From contig NC_133170.1 in NCBI RefSeq assembly GCF_040802235.1, positions 6,897,001 to 6,961,000 of the forward strand: a stretch of DNA of 64,000 nt, read 5' to 3'. The translations under genes and the position numbers were made by a program. The notes beneath the pieces are model-generated. The model was not told the DNA's origin and did no database searches. It was given only the letters and a program-made list of their open reading frames with translations. How positions within the stretch are numbered: position 1 is the stretch's first letter; the number at the start of each line of letters is the position of its first letter. This document shows, one piece after another, positions 12,900-24,800 of this stretch. Origin of the DNA: Manis javanica (taxonomy: Eukaryota > Chordata > Mammalia > Pholidota > Manidae).

Positions 12900-13225
12900 G
12901 AGAAAGAGAAACCTGACTAAAGTTTGATCAAGAGAAAGCAGAGGGTAAGAAATGAGCAATTTGAGTACTTAATTGGAAAATACAAGATTAAGCTTAGATT
13001 GTCTTGGTGGGACCGTACAATTAGTTTCATAGTCTTAAATGATGAGCCACCATGTGCAAAGTTTGTGAAAATGGCACAACATCAACAACAAAATTACAAA
13101 GACATTAAAAGAAATTGGACAGAATTAACAGTGATGGAATCTAGGAAAAGAGCATATTTCATCATATTATTTCAATTTTCCTGTCTATTTGGAAGATTTT
13201 CATAATAAAAAGTTAGGGAAAACAC
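12900..13225 (+). mobile_element. Ancient L1 3' end
   Basis: It ends 'gaagattttcataataaaaag', the typical close of an old L1 3' UTR. The 93-codon frame 12924-13205 is in the repeat and carries no known domain. Confidence 0.45.
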
Positions 13226-13935
13226 ATCTTTAAAAGGACACATTTTACAAGAAATTTCAAGTGCTTAGGAATAAATCTAACAGAAAGGTGTACAAACTCA
13301 GGGTGTTCGGGGACCAGCTAAGGCCATGCCAAACTGAGGGCTGTGACTGTGCCAGTCTTCCCCTTACTCTTGTACTGATATCTCTCAGCAAAGGTTCAGC
13401 TGGAGGAGAAATGCCGGCCACCTCACTGCAGGCATCCCAGTCTCCCTGTGTTCCTCCTGGAGCCTTCTCTCTCACTTAGTTTTATCAAGGAAGCAAACAT
13501 CACATGGGCAAGGGCAGCTCCGATACCCTCTGCCCACCCCAGCCCAGCCCAGCCTCTTCCCTGTGGACTGGAGCTGGGGGTAGGGTGAAAGCTGGGATGA
13601 GTAAGCCCCGTTCTGCTTTCTGTTAGTGAGCCCAGGGGTGGAATCTAGCCCCAAAGATGGGTGACTCTTTTTAAAATGTCCATCTTTGTTCTTCTTTGCA
13701 CCAGCTTTTCACACTAGTCCCCGATTCTGATTGAACAGGAAAAGCCACTTTCAGATCCATGTCACAGATGCATAGATGATAACTGTCACCTGAGAGTTCA
13801 CCAAAAGATAAAGATAACTGAGGAGTTCTACTTGGGTCCTTTATTAAGAGGCAGCTATTAATCGGATTGATAAGATGTTTTAGATGGTATGGTGTATTTG
13901 AAATACCATTGTTAAGAGAGTAGATCCTAAGAGTT
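13226..13935. other. No gene recognised; locally GC-richer
   Basis: 13490-13640 is richer in C and G, with short 'cagcc' repeats (13535-13552). Overlapping frames on both strands lack domains. Possibly unique sequence. Confidence 0.4.
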
Positions 13936-14098
13936 TTCATCACAAGGGAAAAAGTTTTTTATTATTTATATGAGATGATGGATATTAACTTATTGTGGCA
14001 ATCATTTCACATCACGTGTAAATCAAGTCACTAGGCTGTATACCTTAAGGTCATACAGTGCTGTATGTTAATTACATCTCAATAAAACTGAGGGAAGA
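13936..14098 (+). mobile_element. L1 3' UTR end
   Basis: 'gatggatattaacttattgtgg', then 'gtataccttaaggtcatac', then 'ttacatctcaataaaactg' is the ordered end of an old L1 3' UTR, including the AATAAA signal near 14080-14086. Confidence 0.6.
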
Positions 14099-14914
14099 AA
14101 GACTTTAAATGTCATTATGACTGGCAGTGATAATAAAACATCAAATAGCCATTGTAAAGTCATATCGTGAAATACCCTATGTTAGCTAAATTTATTCCAA
14201 GTTGCCATGTAAACCACATATTAAGAAGTGCAAGAGGTCCTACATTGGGTAAATGTTGTGTGAGGAATGAAGAAACAGTTAGAAGGTTCTCATTAACAAA
14301 CATAAAAAAACAAAGGAATTCCAGAAGAAAAGAAAAAGTTGTCTGAAACAAACTAAGCGGATTGGCACCTGTCTACCATCAGGAGCACAAAAAGCAGAGA
14401 GGGTCCAATGCATGCATGTCTTTATCATCCCGGAAGACCCAATGAGCTCAGACCCTTTCCAGGTTCAATATGGCTTGAGAGTCAGCACCAGTGACCCACT
14501 GGAATTCTCCTGAAAAGTGTTTATTTCATCACATTCACCGTTTCCTCCTTCAAAGGGTTTCTCAGCTTATCATAGCACCTCCTCTCCAGTGGTTTTCAAA
14601 CCAGGATATATACCTTTGGGGGAAAGTTTTAAGAATTTTCAGGATGTGTATAGGTATGAATAGCTTCTACAGGAACCAATTTCTGTGTCTCAGCTTCCAT
14701 TTGTGTTCTCATAAACTCGAGCTGCCTGGGAACGTTTATGGTCTGCTAGTATTCAAATCACCTTCTCCCAACATACAAAATAAGGCATCCCTCCCAGCCA
14801 CCCCAAAATTTGTATGATGTGTGAAGTGCAGGGTGGGGAATATACATTCTCTGAAGCACAAAATAAAGGAACTATTCAGCCTTATTTCATCCAGATACCC
14901 AAATGACCGACACA
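14099..14914. other. No gene recognised
   Basis: The 108-codon frame 14491-14817 (plus) has no recognisable motif and no supporting splice or promoter context. I treat it as chance. Confidence 0.4.
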
Positions 14915-15350
14915 CACCTTGAGTAATTAGCTATTTATCTACTACTACACAAAAAATTACCCCAAAATTTAGTAGCTGAAAAACAATAAACACAGGCTCC
15001 TAGGGAGCCTATTCACTAATGGTATGATGGGAGCTTTATCACATATTTGAACCCTTAAGATATATGCAAGGAATCTTGGCTTCATGAGAGGCTAAAGAGT
15101 AAGTTTCCAGCTGGAATTTTGTCCCTCTGGTCACATAATCAAGTCAGGTGATCTAACTGGTTAGGCTAGTTGAAAACCAGTGAAGAAACTGACCTTGGGG
15201 TTTAAATAGCACATCATAAATTCTACTGTCCGTATATTAGCCAAGAGTCAAAAGTCAAACATCCGGGCCTGTCCAAAGCTATAAATCAACCTATTGCCCA
15301 TCCACACATTCCCATAAATGGCCTTTCCATTAAGAATCCTTGGTGCAAAT
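14915..15350. repeat. Ancient interspersed repeat, 'gtggcttaaaacaac' class
   Basis: 'aaattaccccaaaatttagt' followed by 'gctgaaaaacaataaacac' matches the same family as 1166-1515, 47170-47470 and 53160-53805. The 3' half is poorly preserved. Confidence 0.4.
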
Positions 15351-16140
15351 CTGATAAAATAAGGGGTTTTATATACATTAGGAAAACATCTAGACATATG
15401 TGACTCAGTTACTTGGAGGTCACTCATTCATGACACCCAGTAAGTGCCTTTAGTGCTTATTACGGAGGAATTCTGAAAGTATCGGTTAGGAGAGAAGAGG
15501 AAGGCACAGCGGTCCTCGTGAGAGCCCCGTTTCCCTTTCTGCTCCCACTCTTGTCTTTTAAACATTTTTACTTCCTCATCTACACTGGGCTTCCGCTCTC
15601 AATGGTTTCAAGTTCCCTCTCCTTAAAAAGCCAGTGTGACCTTGCTATCGGGTCCAAATTTAACCTTCTGGTAGCTACAATTTCTGCTTCCCCCTTCTAA
15701 CATGGATTATATGCTCATTTCTCTTATTCCTGCATGCCTAGGTGCTGGGCTCCTATCAGGTCATCTCTAAGGTCATCCCAAGATACAAGTTAGACTTCCT
15801 GCTCTAGGAGATAGAATAGCCTTAATGTGTCATCCCAAATTAAAAATAAACCCCACAATGTTCATATCTAAGTTTATTCATATCTATGTTTGTTTTTCCC
15901 AAGCAAACAGGTTAACACTGACTTGTAACTTTTAATATTTATGTGGTCATTTTCATGATTGATTCCATTCACTTGTTATTTTCTTTGCAATCAGAGTTTT
16001 CTCCTCAATAAATTTGCTCTCAATTCTTTGGCTATATTGAATTTTAGTGTGTATATCTTGCTGATAAATAAAATTTTGGAATGATGAGAACTCTAAGAGG
16101 TCATCTATGAGGTATGTCAACATAGTAGGTCTAGTCATTT
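15351..16140. other. No gene recognised
   Basis: Mostly unassigned. Small frames at 15518-15700 and 15953-16138 have no family signal. Confidence 0.4.
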
Positions 16141-16690
16141 ATCCCCACATCTCTAACGCAGCTTGGAACCATGACTGATCCTTAGCAAAGCCACAAGAAT
16201 GTGGTCCTCAGAATGTTCTTCGTGTCACCAATTAATTGATGGTTTTATTGCTTATACCCAGAGCAATGCACAGTGCCATAGCAACCTGTCAATTTACTTT
16301 GTGCGAAATCCAGATTGATGCTGTACACCTGGTTTCCTTGTTGAGGTCCTGAGATTCCGCTGTTATCACTGGTAGCATAGCAAGTTATGCCTGTGTGACC
16401 AGTTCCCCAATAAAAGCCTCATACTCTGAATCCTGAATGGACTTTTCCTGAGAAAGACATTCCCCCTATGTGGCCAGCTGGTCTCGACAGAGAATCCACA
16501 TCCGGTGTGGCTTCAGATGAGGAAGGAACATGCGCTGGACCTCTCTACACACTATCTGAGGCATGTCTTTTTCCTATGGCCTTAGCTGTGCGTTTAAGAT
16601 GCTCTTGAGTCTTGTGAGTCTTCTGGCACATCACCAAAGTTGGGTTGATCTTGGGACCCCTTAAACACCATATATCCAAGCCACATACAT
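16141..16690 (+). mobile_element. Ancient ERVL/ERV-type LTR
   Basis: 'accagttccccaataaaagc' gives a polyadenylation signal in an R-like region. The downstream 'cttgtgagtcttctggcac' and 'gggttgatcttgggacccc' are typical of LTR33/LTR16-like U5 sequence. No internal retroviral sequence or target duplication was found, so this is probably a decayed solo LTR. Confidence 0.45.
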
Positions 16691-16727
16691 ATTGCCTTTG
16701 TAATACCTCTGCTAACTAGTCATCCTT

Positions 16728-17610
16728 TGCCGGAGTCCTGCTCCAGCGGGTCCAGGGGTCCCCAAAGGATGAACGGCATCGGTGAGTGAGGACACAGACA
16801 CTAGCACCGATGCTAAACTGGCCTGTTTATTAACAGAAACTTCAAGCTTTGGTTAGGGGATTGGTTAGATAAAATCACCATAAAATCATCATTAAGCATG
16901 TGTCATTAGGTGATTTATGGCATAATCTGCTTCTCGGAATATTTCCTTACTTTCTCAAACATGAAAGGTCATTATTTTTTCTTCCTCAAGATTTTTCTGT
17001 TGCTCTCATACCTTTAGATTCTAATCTTGGGTTAATTTCTACAAGGCGCCACACTGTTTTCTGAATGAGTCTTAAAACCTGCTTAACCGGACTCCCACCT
17101 AGGCCTGCCGTGGGGGCGTGTTTTTTCCATAGTTCCCTGGAACTATTTACAGTAGAATGAGAAGCATTCATTCTGTTGACTATGACAATGCATGCTGTAA
17201 TTTCTATAGTAGTGATTCATAAGGGGACTCTTCCAAGATTTTCCCACCTGTTTCCCTGACCCACACCCCATGTTGGTCACCTCTTGTTTCTCCTGGGGGG
17301 CCAAGCTGGCCAGGGAGCTCTTCCCTAAAGTCACCTGAACCTTCTATTTCCAACCCCAGGGACAATAACCTACCGGCCTGGGGGGAATGCGCAGGGTCAC
17401 AGCTGAGTTTTATGATTGCTCTACGGCTCCTAACTGACCTTTCTCTGGGGGCTTTTTCTGATTCATGAGGGCTGCTGGGATTTGGGGAATGGTCAGATTA
17501 AGAAATAGAGGAGACATCAGTAGCCTCCCCTCTGGAGGCCCGCTGTGTGGCCTCCACCCACCGGCCTCCTGGGCTGGGCCATCAGGCAGGTGGAGTCGGT
17601 TGGTATTTAA
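16728..17610 (-). mobile_element. Class II (ERVK-like) LTR, antisense
   Basis: The + strand begins 'tgccggagtcctgctccagc', which is the complement of a betaretrovirus-type U5 end, and carries 'ctgtttattaacag' (antisense AATAAA, about 16823-16836). U3-like sequence with two antisense frames (16986-17171, 17143-17334) follows. These frames have no clear domain. The right edge is not resolved: the only distant copy of the six flanking bases 'atcctt' is at 17757, where the LTR would not end in CA. Confidence 0.45.
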
Positions 17611-17719
17611 ATATGTCTGGTAATGGTAAATTCACTACTTCTTTGTGGCACATGAATTCAAAATCATTTGGCTTTAAAACCACACAATACAATATTTTCA
17701 CTAAAACTGAACAGAAATA

Positions 17720-18535
17720 CTGAGTGATTGGCAAGAAACTATTCTCTCAGAGCACCATCCTTTTTCAGAATTTAGAAGAACCTCAAGTTGGTAATTATAA
17801 TTTTTCATCAGAGATTATATCTAGAAGTAGGAAAAAAAATCCACCTCACATGACAATCATGCAAAGACAAATAATAAGCCTGGGGAGGATGCGGGAAAAC
17901 AGGAACCCTCACACAAGGCTGGTAATTATGTAAAACAGCACAGTCACTTTGGAGAAGGAACTTTTCCTTGCAGCGGTTCCTCAAAATGTTGAACATGGAG
18001 CTATCATGTGACCCAGCAATTCTACTCCTCAGGATATACCCAAGAAAATCAAAACATATCTGCAAACAAAAACCTGCACACAAATGTTTACAGCAGCACT
18101 ATTCATCATAGCAAAAAGGTAGAAACAACTCAAAATATCCATCAGCTGAGGAATGGATAAATGCAACGTGATATTGCTATACAGTGGAATATTATTAAGC
18201 AATAGAAAGAAATGAAGTAATGATACATGTTATCACATGGATGAATCCTGAAGACATGTTAAGTGAAAGACGCCGTCACAAAGGACTACACAGCATATGA
18301 TTCCATGTTATAAAATGTCCAGAGTAGGGAAGCCCATAGAGACAGAGAGCCGATGGGTGAATGGGATTGACTGCTATAGGTATCTCTTCAGGGTGATGGA
18401 AACGTTCTAAAAGTCACTGTGGTGATCGTTGCACAATTTTGTGACTATCTTAAAAGGCATCGAATTTTACGTTTTAAATGGGTGAGTTCTATGGCATGTG
18501 AATTACATCTCAATAGGTGTTATTTTTAAAAAATC
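17720..18535 (+). mobile_element. Old L1 3' segment (ORF2 C-terminus and 3' UTR)
   Basis: Blocks in L1 order are 'gacccagcaattctactcct' (about 18010-18030), 'cagcagcactattcatcata', 'gaatggataaatgcaacgtg', 'gatgaatcctgaagacatg', then the 3' UTR 'gtgatcgttgcacaatttt' and 'aattacatctcaataggtg'. Coding capacity is gone. Confidence 0.7.
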
Positions 18536-18950
18536 AACTTTGGAACCTTCAATTCATTATTTCTACACTACAAAAACATATCATTGTATATGGCACTATG
18601 TATTATGAATAGTTTACAAGCATGTATTACTCATAAAATATTTTTAAATTATATGCTACAGGAATCCTTTGCTAGTTGCTAACTTTAACTAGATAAGACT
18701 CCAGGACTATTTATTAAAATAAAAAATCTAGCAGAGTTATTGGGATTTTTTTTCCCCATCGTGAATGAAAGAAGAGGAGCGATGATCTTCTTTCTGAATT
18801 TGCAGCATAAATAAGAATTTCTACTATTGACACATACAGAGATGTCAGTTATAACATTACTAACAGGGCAACAAATTATCAAGTAAAGCAACAAATTATC
18901 AAGCAAAGCAACCACAGGAATTGTAAGCCTCAAAGGAGTTCAGGCAGCAC
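18536..18950. other. No gene recognised; contains a 20-bp tandem pair
   Basis: AT-rich. A 20-base unit is repeated back-to-back at 18869-18888 and 18889-18908 with one difference (t to c). The 82-codon antisense frame 18685-18933 has no family signal. Confidence 0.5.
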
Positions 18951-19500
18951 ATCTGCTTATTTCTGGGAGTATCTGGAGTCAAGATAACAACCCTTGGCCA
19001 GACTATGGAAACCATAACATAGTCACTGGTTGATGAGGTGGTCTTGTGCTCCTGAAGCACTGAGACAGATATATCAGATGGTCTATCTTGCTTAACATAC
19101 TTTCAGGATTTATCATGTGCATCTGCCTCCTGGTTTGAGGTCAGCACCATGGGTGGTCACGTAGGAGTATATCTACATGACCAGGTTCCTCTGAGAACCC
19201 TGGGCCCTGAGACCTAAAGTGGGCTTACCTGGGCAGAGACATCTTGTACATGTTCCTGTAATTCACAGCTAGACTGGAAGCACCTCAGTGTGACTTGCTT
19301 GTAGAGAGGACCTGGAAGTCTACACCTAATCTTTCTGGACTTCCCCTGGGCATGCATAACTGATTTTTTTTGCTGATCCTATATATATTGTATCCTTTGT
19401 TCTAACAAACATCAGCCATGATTATAATCTGTTAGTCAAATGAGTTCTAACAAATCTCCAAACTAGCATATTCTTGGGACCCTCAAAGTATAAAGTTATT
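18951..19500 (+). mobile_element. Ancient ERVL-type LTR, likely
   Basis: The 3' half ('acttcccctgggcatgcata', 'tgctgatcctatatatattg', 'tgtatcctttgttctaacaa', 'catcagccatgattataatc') parallels LTR33/LTR41-type R-U5 sequence. The 5' half is unassigned and no flanking duplication was found. Confidence 0.4.
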
Positions 19501-20424
19501 CTTAAGAATATAGTAACTAAAATTCTCAGTTTTAGTCATTTCACAAGACTCTCTTTTAAAATTACACTTCCAAGAACTGATTAATAATAACAAGAAATAG
19601 AATATGGGAGAAATAGTTGTGAATATTCATGCCATCTCCATATTGCGCAGAAAAAAAATATCGATATTTTTCTGAATATCCACCATTTAACATTTGACAA
19701 AATCAGATATTTTGAACAAGTTTATATCACAGAAAGATATTTCTTCCTCTGTGCTATAAAAGAGAGGAACCTATCTCTTTCTGAGACTTCCTTTTGTTCA
19801 TCAAAAAGGTTTGCACTGATAAAGCCAAACTTTATCTAACTGATTTTCATTATTTAGCATTATAAGCAAAAGAAAAGGCCTGTGGATATCAATATTACTG
19901 GCAAAAATGCAGTGAAGAATGAATAAGATCTTACAATAATGGTGAAATAGGAGCATGTGGCATTACTTTTCCACAACTTGATGTTGTTCATGAGCGAACA
20001 GAATTACCTAAGTTATTTCTGAATAGAAATCATGTACTTTTCACCAAAAGGCCTTCCTTCCTGTACAAACACAAATAAGCAATAATAAAATAAGTGGCAG
20101 ACAAGTAAAATACGATTCCTGTGTTGTCTTCTTTTGTTTTATATATAAAAATGAACTTTTCGGAAGACAACAGTCTCTCTGTAAGTATATGAGGTATGCA
20201 TGTGGAACCTTATCATACAGAACAGAGTAATAACTCCCTGAGTTTGTGAAAACAAAACAAAAACCAGCAAGATTGTCCTCTATTATGAGCCAGGAAATTG
20301 TTCCATAGATCAGGAATGAGAAATACTGTTTTTCTGCAAGTTCTTGCCTCTTATTGTGCCCAGTTCTTCCTATGTATGTATGTATTCACTTATTAATTTG
20401 GTTTCTAGCTTTACTGAAAAAAAA

Positions 20425-20427
<3 letters not shown>
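19501..20427. other. No gene recognised
   Basis: AT-rich intergenic sequence without a named element. Confidence 0.45.

Positions 20428-20477
<50 letters not shown>
20428..20477. repeat. (TA)n microsatellite, about 25 units
   Basis: Uninterrupted alternating TA directly visible, flanked by an A run (20417-20425) and further AT-rich sequence. It lies about 390 bp upstream of provirus A. Confidence 0.95.
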
Positions 20478-20482
<5 letters not shown>

Positions 20483-20863
20483 CATATCTATATATTGACA
20501 TAGTATCTATACTGAGGTATGTGTTTTGTTACCAGGTCAACTAGCCTAATCCTGCAGTGATGGTCCTGGGATAAAAGTTTTTCTTTGAAAGTCTATTTCC
20601 AATAGCTAGAGGTGTATCTCTGAGATCCTTCTAAGTATGAGAACAAAACCCAGTAGAGATTCTTTAAAATGAAAAATGTGACTATTAAAAAAAATTACAC
20701 ATGGCATAAGTCAAGGACTCAGTAACAAGTCAAAAAAATATGAGAAACCCTATGAGATAAGAATACCTGAAAATACCCAAGATGCACTCAGGTGATCGGG
20801 GTTAATATCAATGAGAAAAGACCTGAATGTAATTGTGCCTGATACTGCTAAAATACCAATTTT
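20478..20863. other. No gene recognised
   Basis: AT-rich flank between the microsatellite and provirus A. Confidence 0.5.
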
Positions 20864-20867
20864 GTAC
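20864..20867. repeat. Target-site duplication of provirus A, left copy
   Basis: GTAC directly before the 5' LTR. The same four bases follow the 3' LTR at 26389-26392. A 4-bp duplication is usual for gammaretroviral integrases. Confidence 0.9.
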
Positions 20868-21391
20868 TGTAGGACCCCAACCTCCCTGAGAAATAAGTTA
20901 GCCTAAGAGTAGCCATCTTGAAGCCCAAAAAGCCATTCTGATATATGACTCAGAGGGAACAACTGAAACCAGGTAACTCCTCTGGAAAAAACAAGTTAAT
21001 CAATCATGACTGCTGGCAGCGCTAACCTTTCGGTTAGTTAAGCATAAAAGCTGACCCTACCTTGCTACACCCCCAGGACGTGGCACTAACCCAGAAATCG
21101 TAGGTTTGAAAAATTACTGCCTTTGTAGTATTGTTATCTTGCTATGTAGTATTGTTATCTTGTTACTACAACATAATCTGTAACCATGGTAATTCTCTAG
21201 GGCTGAATGCCTCAGAAAATCCTATATAACCACTTAGTTGTAAGTACTCAGGGTCCTCGTTGAGACCTGCTGCGACGGGCTGACTTGGACCCCAACTAGT
21301 TGGCTTCCGAATAAATTCCTCTTGCTTGTTGCATCAAGAAACGTCTTTGGTGAGTGATTTGGGGCGGCGCCTTCCTCAGGGGAATCCAACA
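20868..21391 (+). repeat. Provirus A 5' LTR
   Basis: It starts TGTAGGACC and ends CCAACA, the TG...CA ends of a retroviral LTR. A TATA-like CTATATAA is at 21222-21229 and the polyadenylation signal AATAAA at 21310-21315, so R lies roughly at 21250-21335 and U5 follows. U3 contains two adjacent 21-base units (21124-21144, 21145-21165) differing at one base, a possible enhancer duplication. U3 is related to the LTRs at 30216-30722, 31620-32110 and 40958-41440. Confidence 0.93.
21222..21229 (+). promoter_or_regulatory. LTR TATA box (5' LTR)
   Basis: CTATATAA about 88 bp upstream of AATAAA, the expected spacing for a gammaretroviral promoter. The 3' LTR has the same box at 26219-26226. Confidence 0.75.
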
Positions 21392-21393
21392 TT

Positions 21394-21411
21394 TGGGGGC
21401 TCGTCCGGGAT
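21394..21411 (+). other. tRNA-Pro primer binding site
   Basis: TGGGGGCTCGTCCGGGAT lies two bases after the 5' LTR. It matches the 18-nt tRNA-Pro site used by murine-leukaemia-type viruses, with no visible mismatch. Confidence 0.93.
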
Positions 21412-21868
21412 CATGCGCTCACCCCGCTTCACTCCCGAAGTCGCTCTTGGAGGAAGAGGTAAGATTAGTGGCGCCTTGAGTTGTCTGTGTTCTGTCTTCT
21501 GTTTTTCAGTGAGACCGGTCAGAATTCTGAAAAGGGGTACCCACTGTCTGGCAGCTGTCCCGATCCCGTAAAGGGGTCGAGACTGCGGTCGGTAGACGTA
21601 CTAGGAGCACCGCAGGCTGCAACCCTGGGGGACGCCTCGGGGAGGTTGGGAGGCCAGGGACGCCTGGTAGCCTCCCGTCTGTTTTTCTGGCAAGGTGAAT
21701 CTGATGAGATAGGGTTGATTTTCAGGAGCCAGGAATATCAACCCTCTGATTCCTTTCGGTTTCTGTTTGAAAATCTGAGAAAAAACAAAAAGCGGCCGCT
21801 GTGTGTCTAATCTGTGTGTGTCTCTGTTTTTTGTGTCTTTCATGTGCCTAATAATTGTTATACTGACA
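21412..21868 (+). promoter_or_regulatory. Retained 5' leader with splice donor (probable packaging region)
   Basis: About 460 bp lie between the primer site and the gag ATG. GAG|GTAAGA at 21456-21464 (cut after 21458) is a strong splice-donor match in the usual place for a gammaretroviral leader. The packaging signal of such viruses lies downstream of this donor, so its presence is an inference from position. ORFs that cross this region (21326-21571, 21481-21810) are non-conserved. Confidence 0.65.
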
Positions 21869-21895
21869 ATGGGACAGACTCAGACAACCCCCTAA
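21869..21895 (+). pseudogene. gag remnant: first eight codons then stop
   Basis: ATG at 21869 opens MGQTQTTP followed directly by TAA (21893-21895). The MGQT start with Gly2 (myristoylation site) is diagnostic of gammaretroviral Gag, and provirus B in this window also begins MGQTQ. Beyond the stop no matrix, capsid or nucleocapsid sequence can be recognised in any frame. Only the initiation context of gag survives. Confidence 0.8.
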
Positions 21896-24800
21896 GTGTG
21901 TAAATGAATATATCTTTCTACCTCCGGATGGTATTAATGAAATTGATTTAAAGACAAGCGCTTGTGAAAATTGAGTGTTCTAAAACTTCCAGAAAACCTG
22001 ATAAAAAAGTGTTAAGCATTAATGCTAATTTGAGTTTGCCTGAGGCGGGCATGTCCTGGTAGTTGTCGGCTGCCTGAGTTTACCTAGAGTCATTTGAGTC
22101 ATGTTATCTGCTAAATCTTTTAAGAATAGAATGCTTAGAAGCTTGGCTTTGTCTAGTGTTCAGTGGGGGTCTTGTGAGTAGGCTAGCATAGTTGTTGCAG
22201 GTAAGTGAACTGGATAAGTGTGGCAAGTGAACACCTTTTTAATTGTGTGTTGCAGTGTGTATGCCTACCTGCAGCCTGAGAATCTTTGTAGTAACTTAAA
22301 GCCTTAGAGTTTTGTTAAGTTGAGAAGATGTGCTCTGTGTTTGCTGGGAGATTGTGCTGTGAAGCTCATGGTTGCAGAAATTGTAGAATGTGTTCGTAAG
22401 TTTGTCAGTCTAGGAAATGTTGGTTTGACAGTTTGCAGTGTCCTGCTTCTCAGTGTTCACTGGAGCTTGAAGTTTCTAATAGTTTTGAGTTCTGGTTAGA
22501 ACTGCTTAAAGTGATAGAGAGGGCATTTCTCTATGTTGAAAGATCACAGCAGTTTCTCATGCTTAAAGTCTCAGTGAGTTGCCATGAAATCGTAATGTTA
22601 AAGGGACTAAAAGCTAAAGTTTGTTAACAACTGTATAACCTTTATTTGCCTTTGAAATATTTTGTTATTAAAAATGATTGCATGGCCTGAAAAATTGAAT
22701 TCCTAAGTAGAATAGTAACAAAGCTTTTTTCAGCTGATTAAATGCACTTAGTTAACAAACCAAAATTTATTAAACTGTAGAATCTGGATAAGATTATGTT
22801 TCTCCCAGAAAAACAGGTTTCACTGTAAAGGTTTAGATAGACGAACGTGTGACCACTTTTGAGAAAAGTTGTAATAGATTTTTTGAGAACCACCAGGTCT
22901 TCTTGTTTAATTTATATGCTGTATGTTTAAAAAAAAAAAAAAAACATGGGGGACTCTCCATATTTTTTAATGCAAATAATCTTAGAGCTTTTAATAGAAT
23001 TTGCATAGCAGCTTATATCTACTATTAAAGAGTAAAACATTCTTGAAGCTTTCAGGGAAGACCTGTAAACTTAAGCACTTTCTCTGCTTTTTTGTATCTG
23101 GTCTTAGACACTTATGCTGAGTTATGTTCTTATTATTTTCACTGTTTGTAAGCTATTGATTGTAAGCCAAAGGTCATCATTTCTCAGTCCCTAAATGAAG
23201 AAGTAAAATGCCTGACCTCTTTCATCTCAAATCATATTTCTGGTCATATCTGAATATCTGTGTGAAAGAAAGAGACATTTAAATTTGAGATTCTGCTTAA
23301 ACTTTTAAGTTGAATTTGACTATAGCCATATTCATTCTTTGTATGTATCTCTAACAGGTCTTTTGTATGCCTGGTGATATTATACTCTGCCTTGAGTTTA
23401 GACAGTTCTTTCAGCTAAATATGAATTCTTATTGTAGCTTTTTTCCCCTCCTGAAGATGAAAGCAGAAGAATCTACCATCTGCTACCATTCTCTCAAGAA
23501 TGCTTAGTAACCTAGAATTAGTTTGACTTTCTGTATGTTGTCTTTAAAAATTGACAGCAGCAGTCTCCCCTGCTGCCCCACTTTTTAAGATATCTTGTTT
23601 ACTGTGCTGAGTATATAGACAATAAATGTGTAATGATAGTTCTAAAAAAATTAAATGCAAAAAGGTGCTTTTACCTCTAGTTAACTCTGATATTTTCCAG
23701 AGGGCCCCTGGAACATGTCAGAAGAATTTTTCTCACTAGAGAAAGTATTTGACTAATTTGGCTTATTTATCTGATATATATATATATTTATTTACCAGGA
23801 AAGCACTGTCAAAGAGAATGATGCTAAACTTTGTTACTAAATGTTTTGTATTACAGAAATATCAGAATTTCCTTATGTCAACTGTTTTACAGTAAGCTCT
23901 CATCAGATCTTTAACCATTGTCATTTGTAAGTCTTTTGTCATTTATAGTATTATCCCTAAACTGGTAAAGAACTAGATTTCAGCAGAACAGGTATTAGTT
24001 ACATAAGATTACATAAACTAAAGAAAATGATTTTGTGTCTTTTTGTTTCAAATGTTGCTGGTAAAATGTTTTAACCTTGTTCTCTTAAACTGACAACAGT
24101 TTAGTAAATGACTATCTTTATGAGCAGAATTGAAACATCCTTCTCTCTACTTGATCCCTCCAGAGTTTAAAAACTTTCAGTGACTGTTTTTGTATTCCAT
24201 GGCAGTATGTTTATTTGCACGAGTTCAATAAGAATCTGCTTTCCTTGTGAGAAGACTACTTAAGAACACTGGTTATACTACCAGGGCTTTGACTGGAATG
24301 TCGTACCTAAGAGACATGTGCATAGACTCAGATGTGAACAACTTTAAAGAACTAAGATTGACTTTATAAAGCCAACAAAGCCCCTTGGAAGAACTGGCCT
24401 AGTACCTTGCTTACAGAGTTCCCAGCAGCCTTACCAGGTGAGTAAAGAAGGTCACTTCCTGGCAGGTGCAGAGACCTCGAGAAGAGAAGAATTCATCCAA
24501 ATCTACAGGTACTGCAGGTAAAGCCTGATGGCAAGTCTGGCTTGGCTGTCTGGCCTCAAGAGGCCTTTAAAAGTTCAATCTGAAATTCCTTACAAAAAGT
24601 TCCAGCAAAGCATATTTAAAAGAGCCTGTGTAATCAATTGCTCTTCTTGCTGCACCTGTGCAAATAATCAAGCCAGCTGTTAATTATTTTCTTAACCTAG
24701 TTACTTCTAGTAAAAATGAGAGTGATTTTAGAGAGAAGTATCGTTTCAATAATGTAGCCTCCTTCCAGAATAAAAAATCCAACTCCAGATGTTGCTACAT

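Noticed and set aside
16722..17762. ATCCTT on both sides as a 6-bp duplication of the class II LTR
   Set aside because: The right copy would leave an LTR ending in CC instead of CA, and 17620-17756 does not look like LTR sequence.
18869..18908. CRISPR-like direct repeats
   Set aside because: Two adjacent units without spacers in mammalian DNA; a simple tandem duplication.
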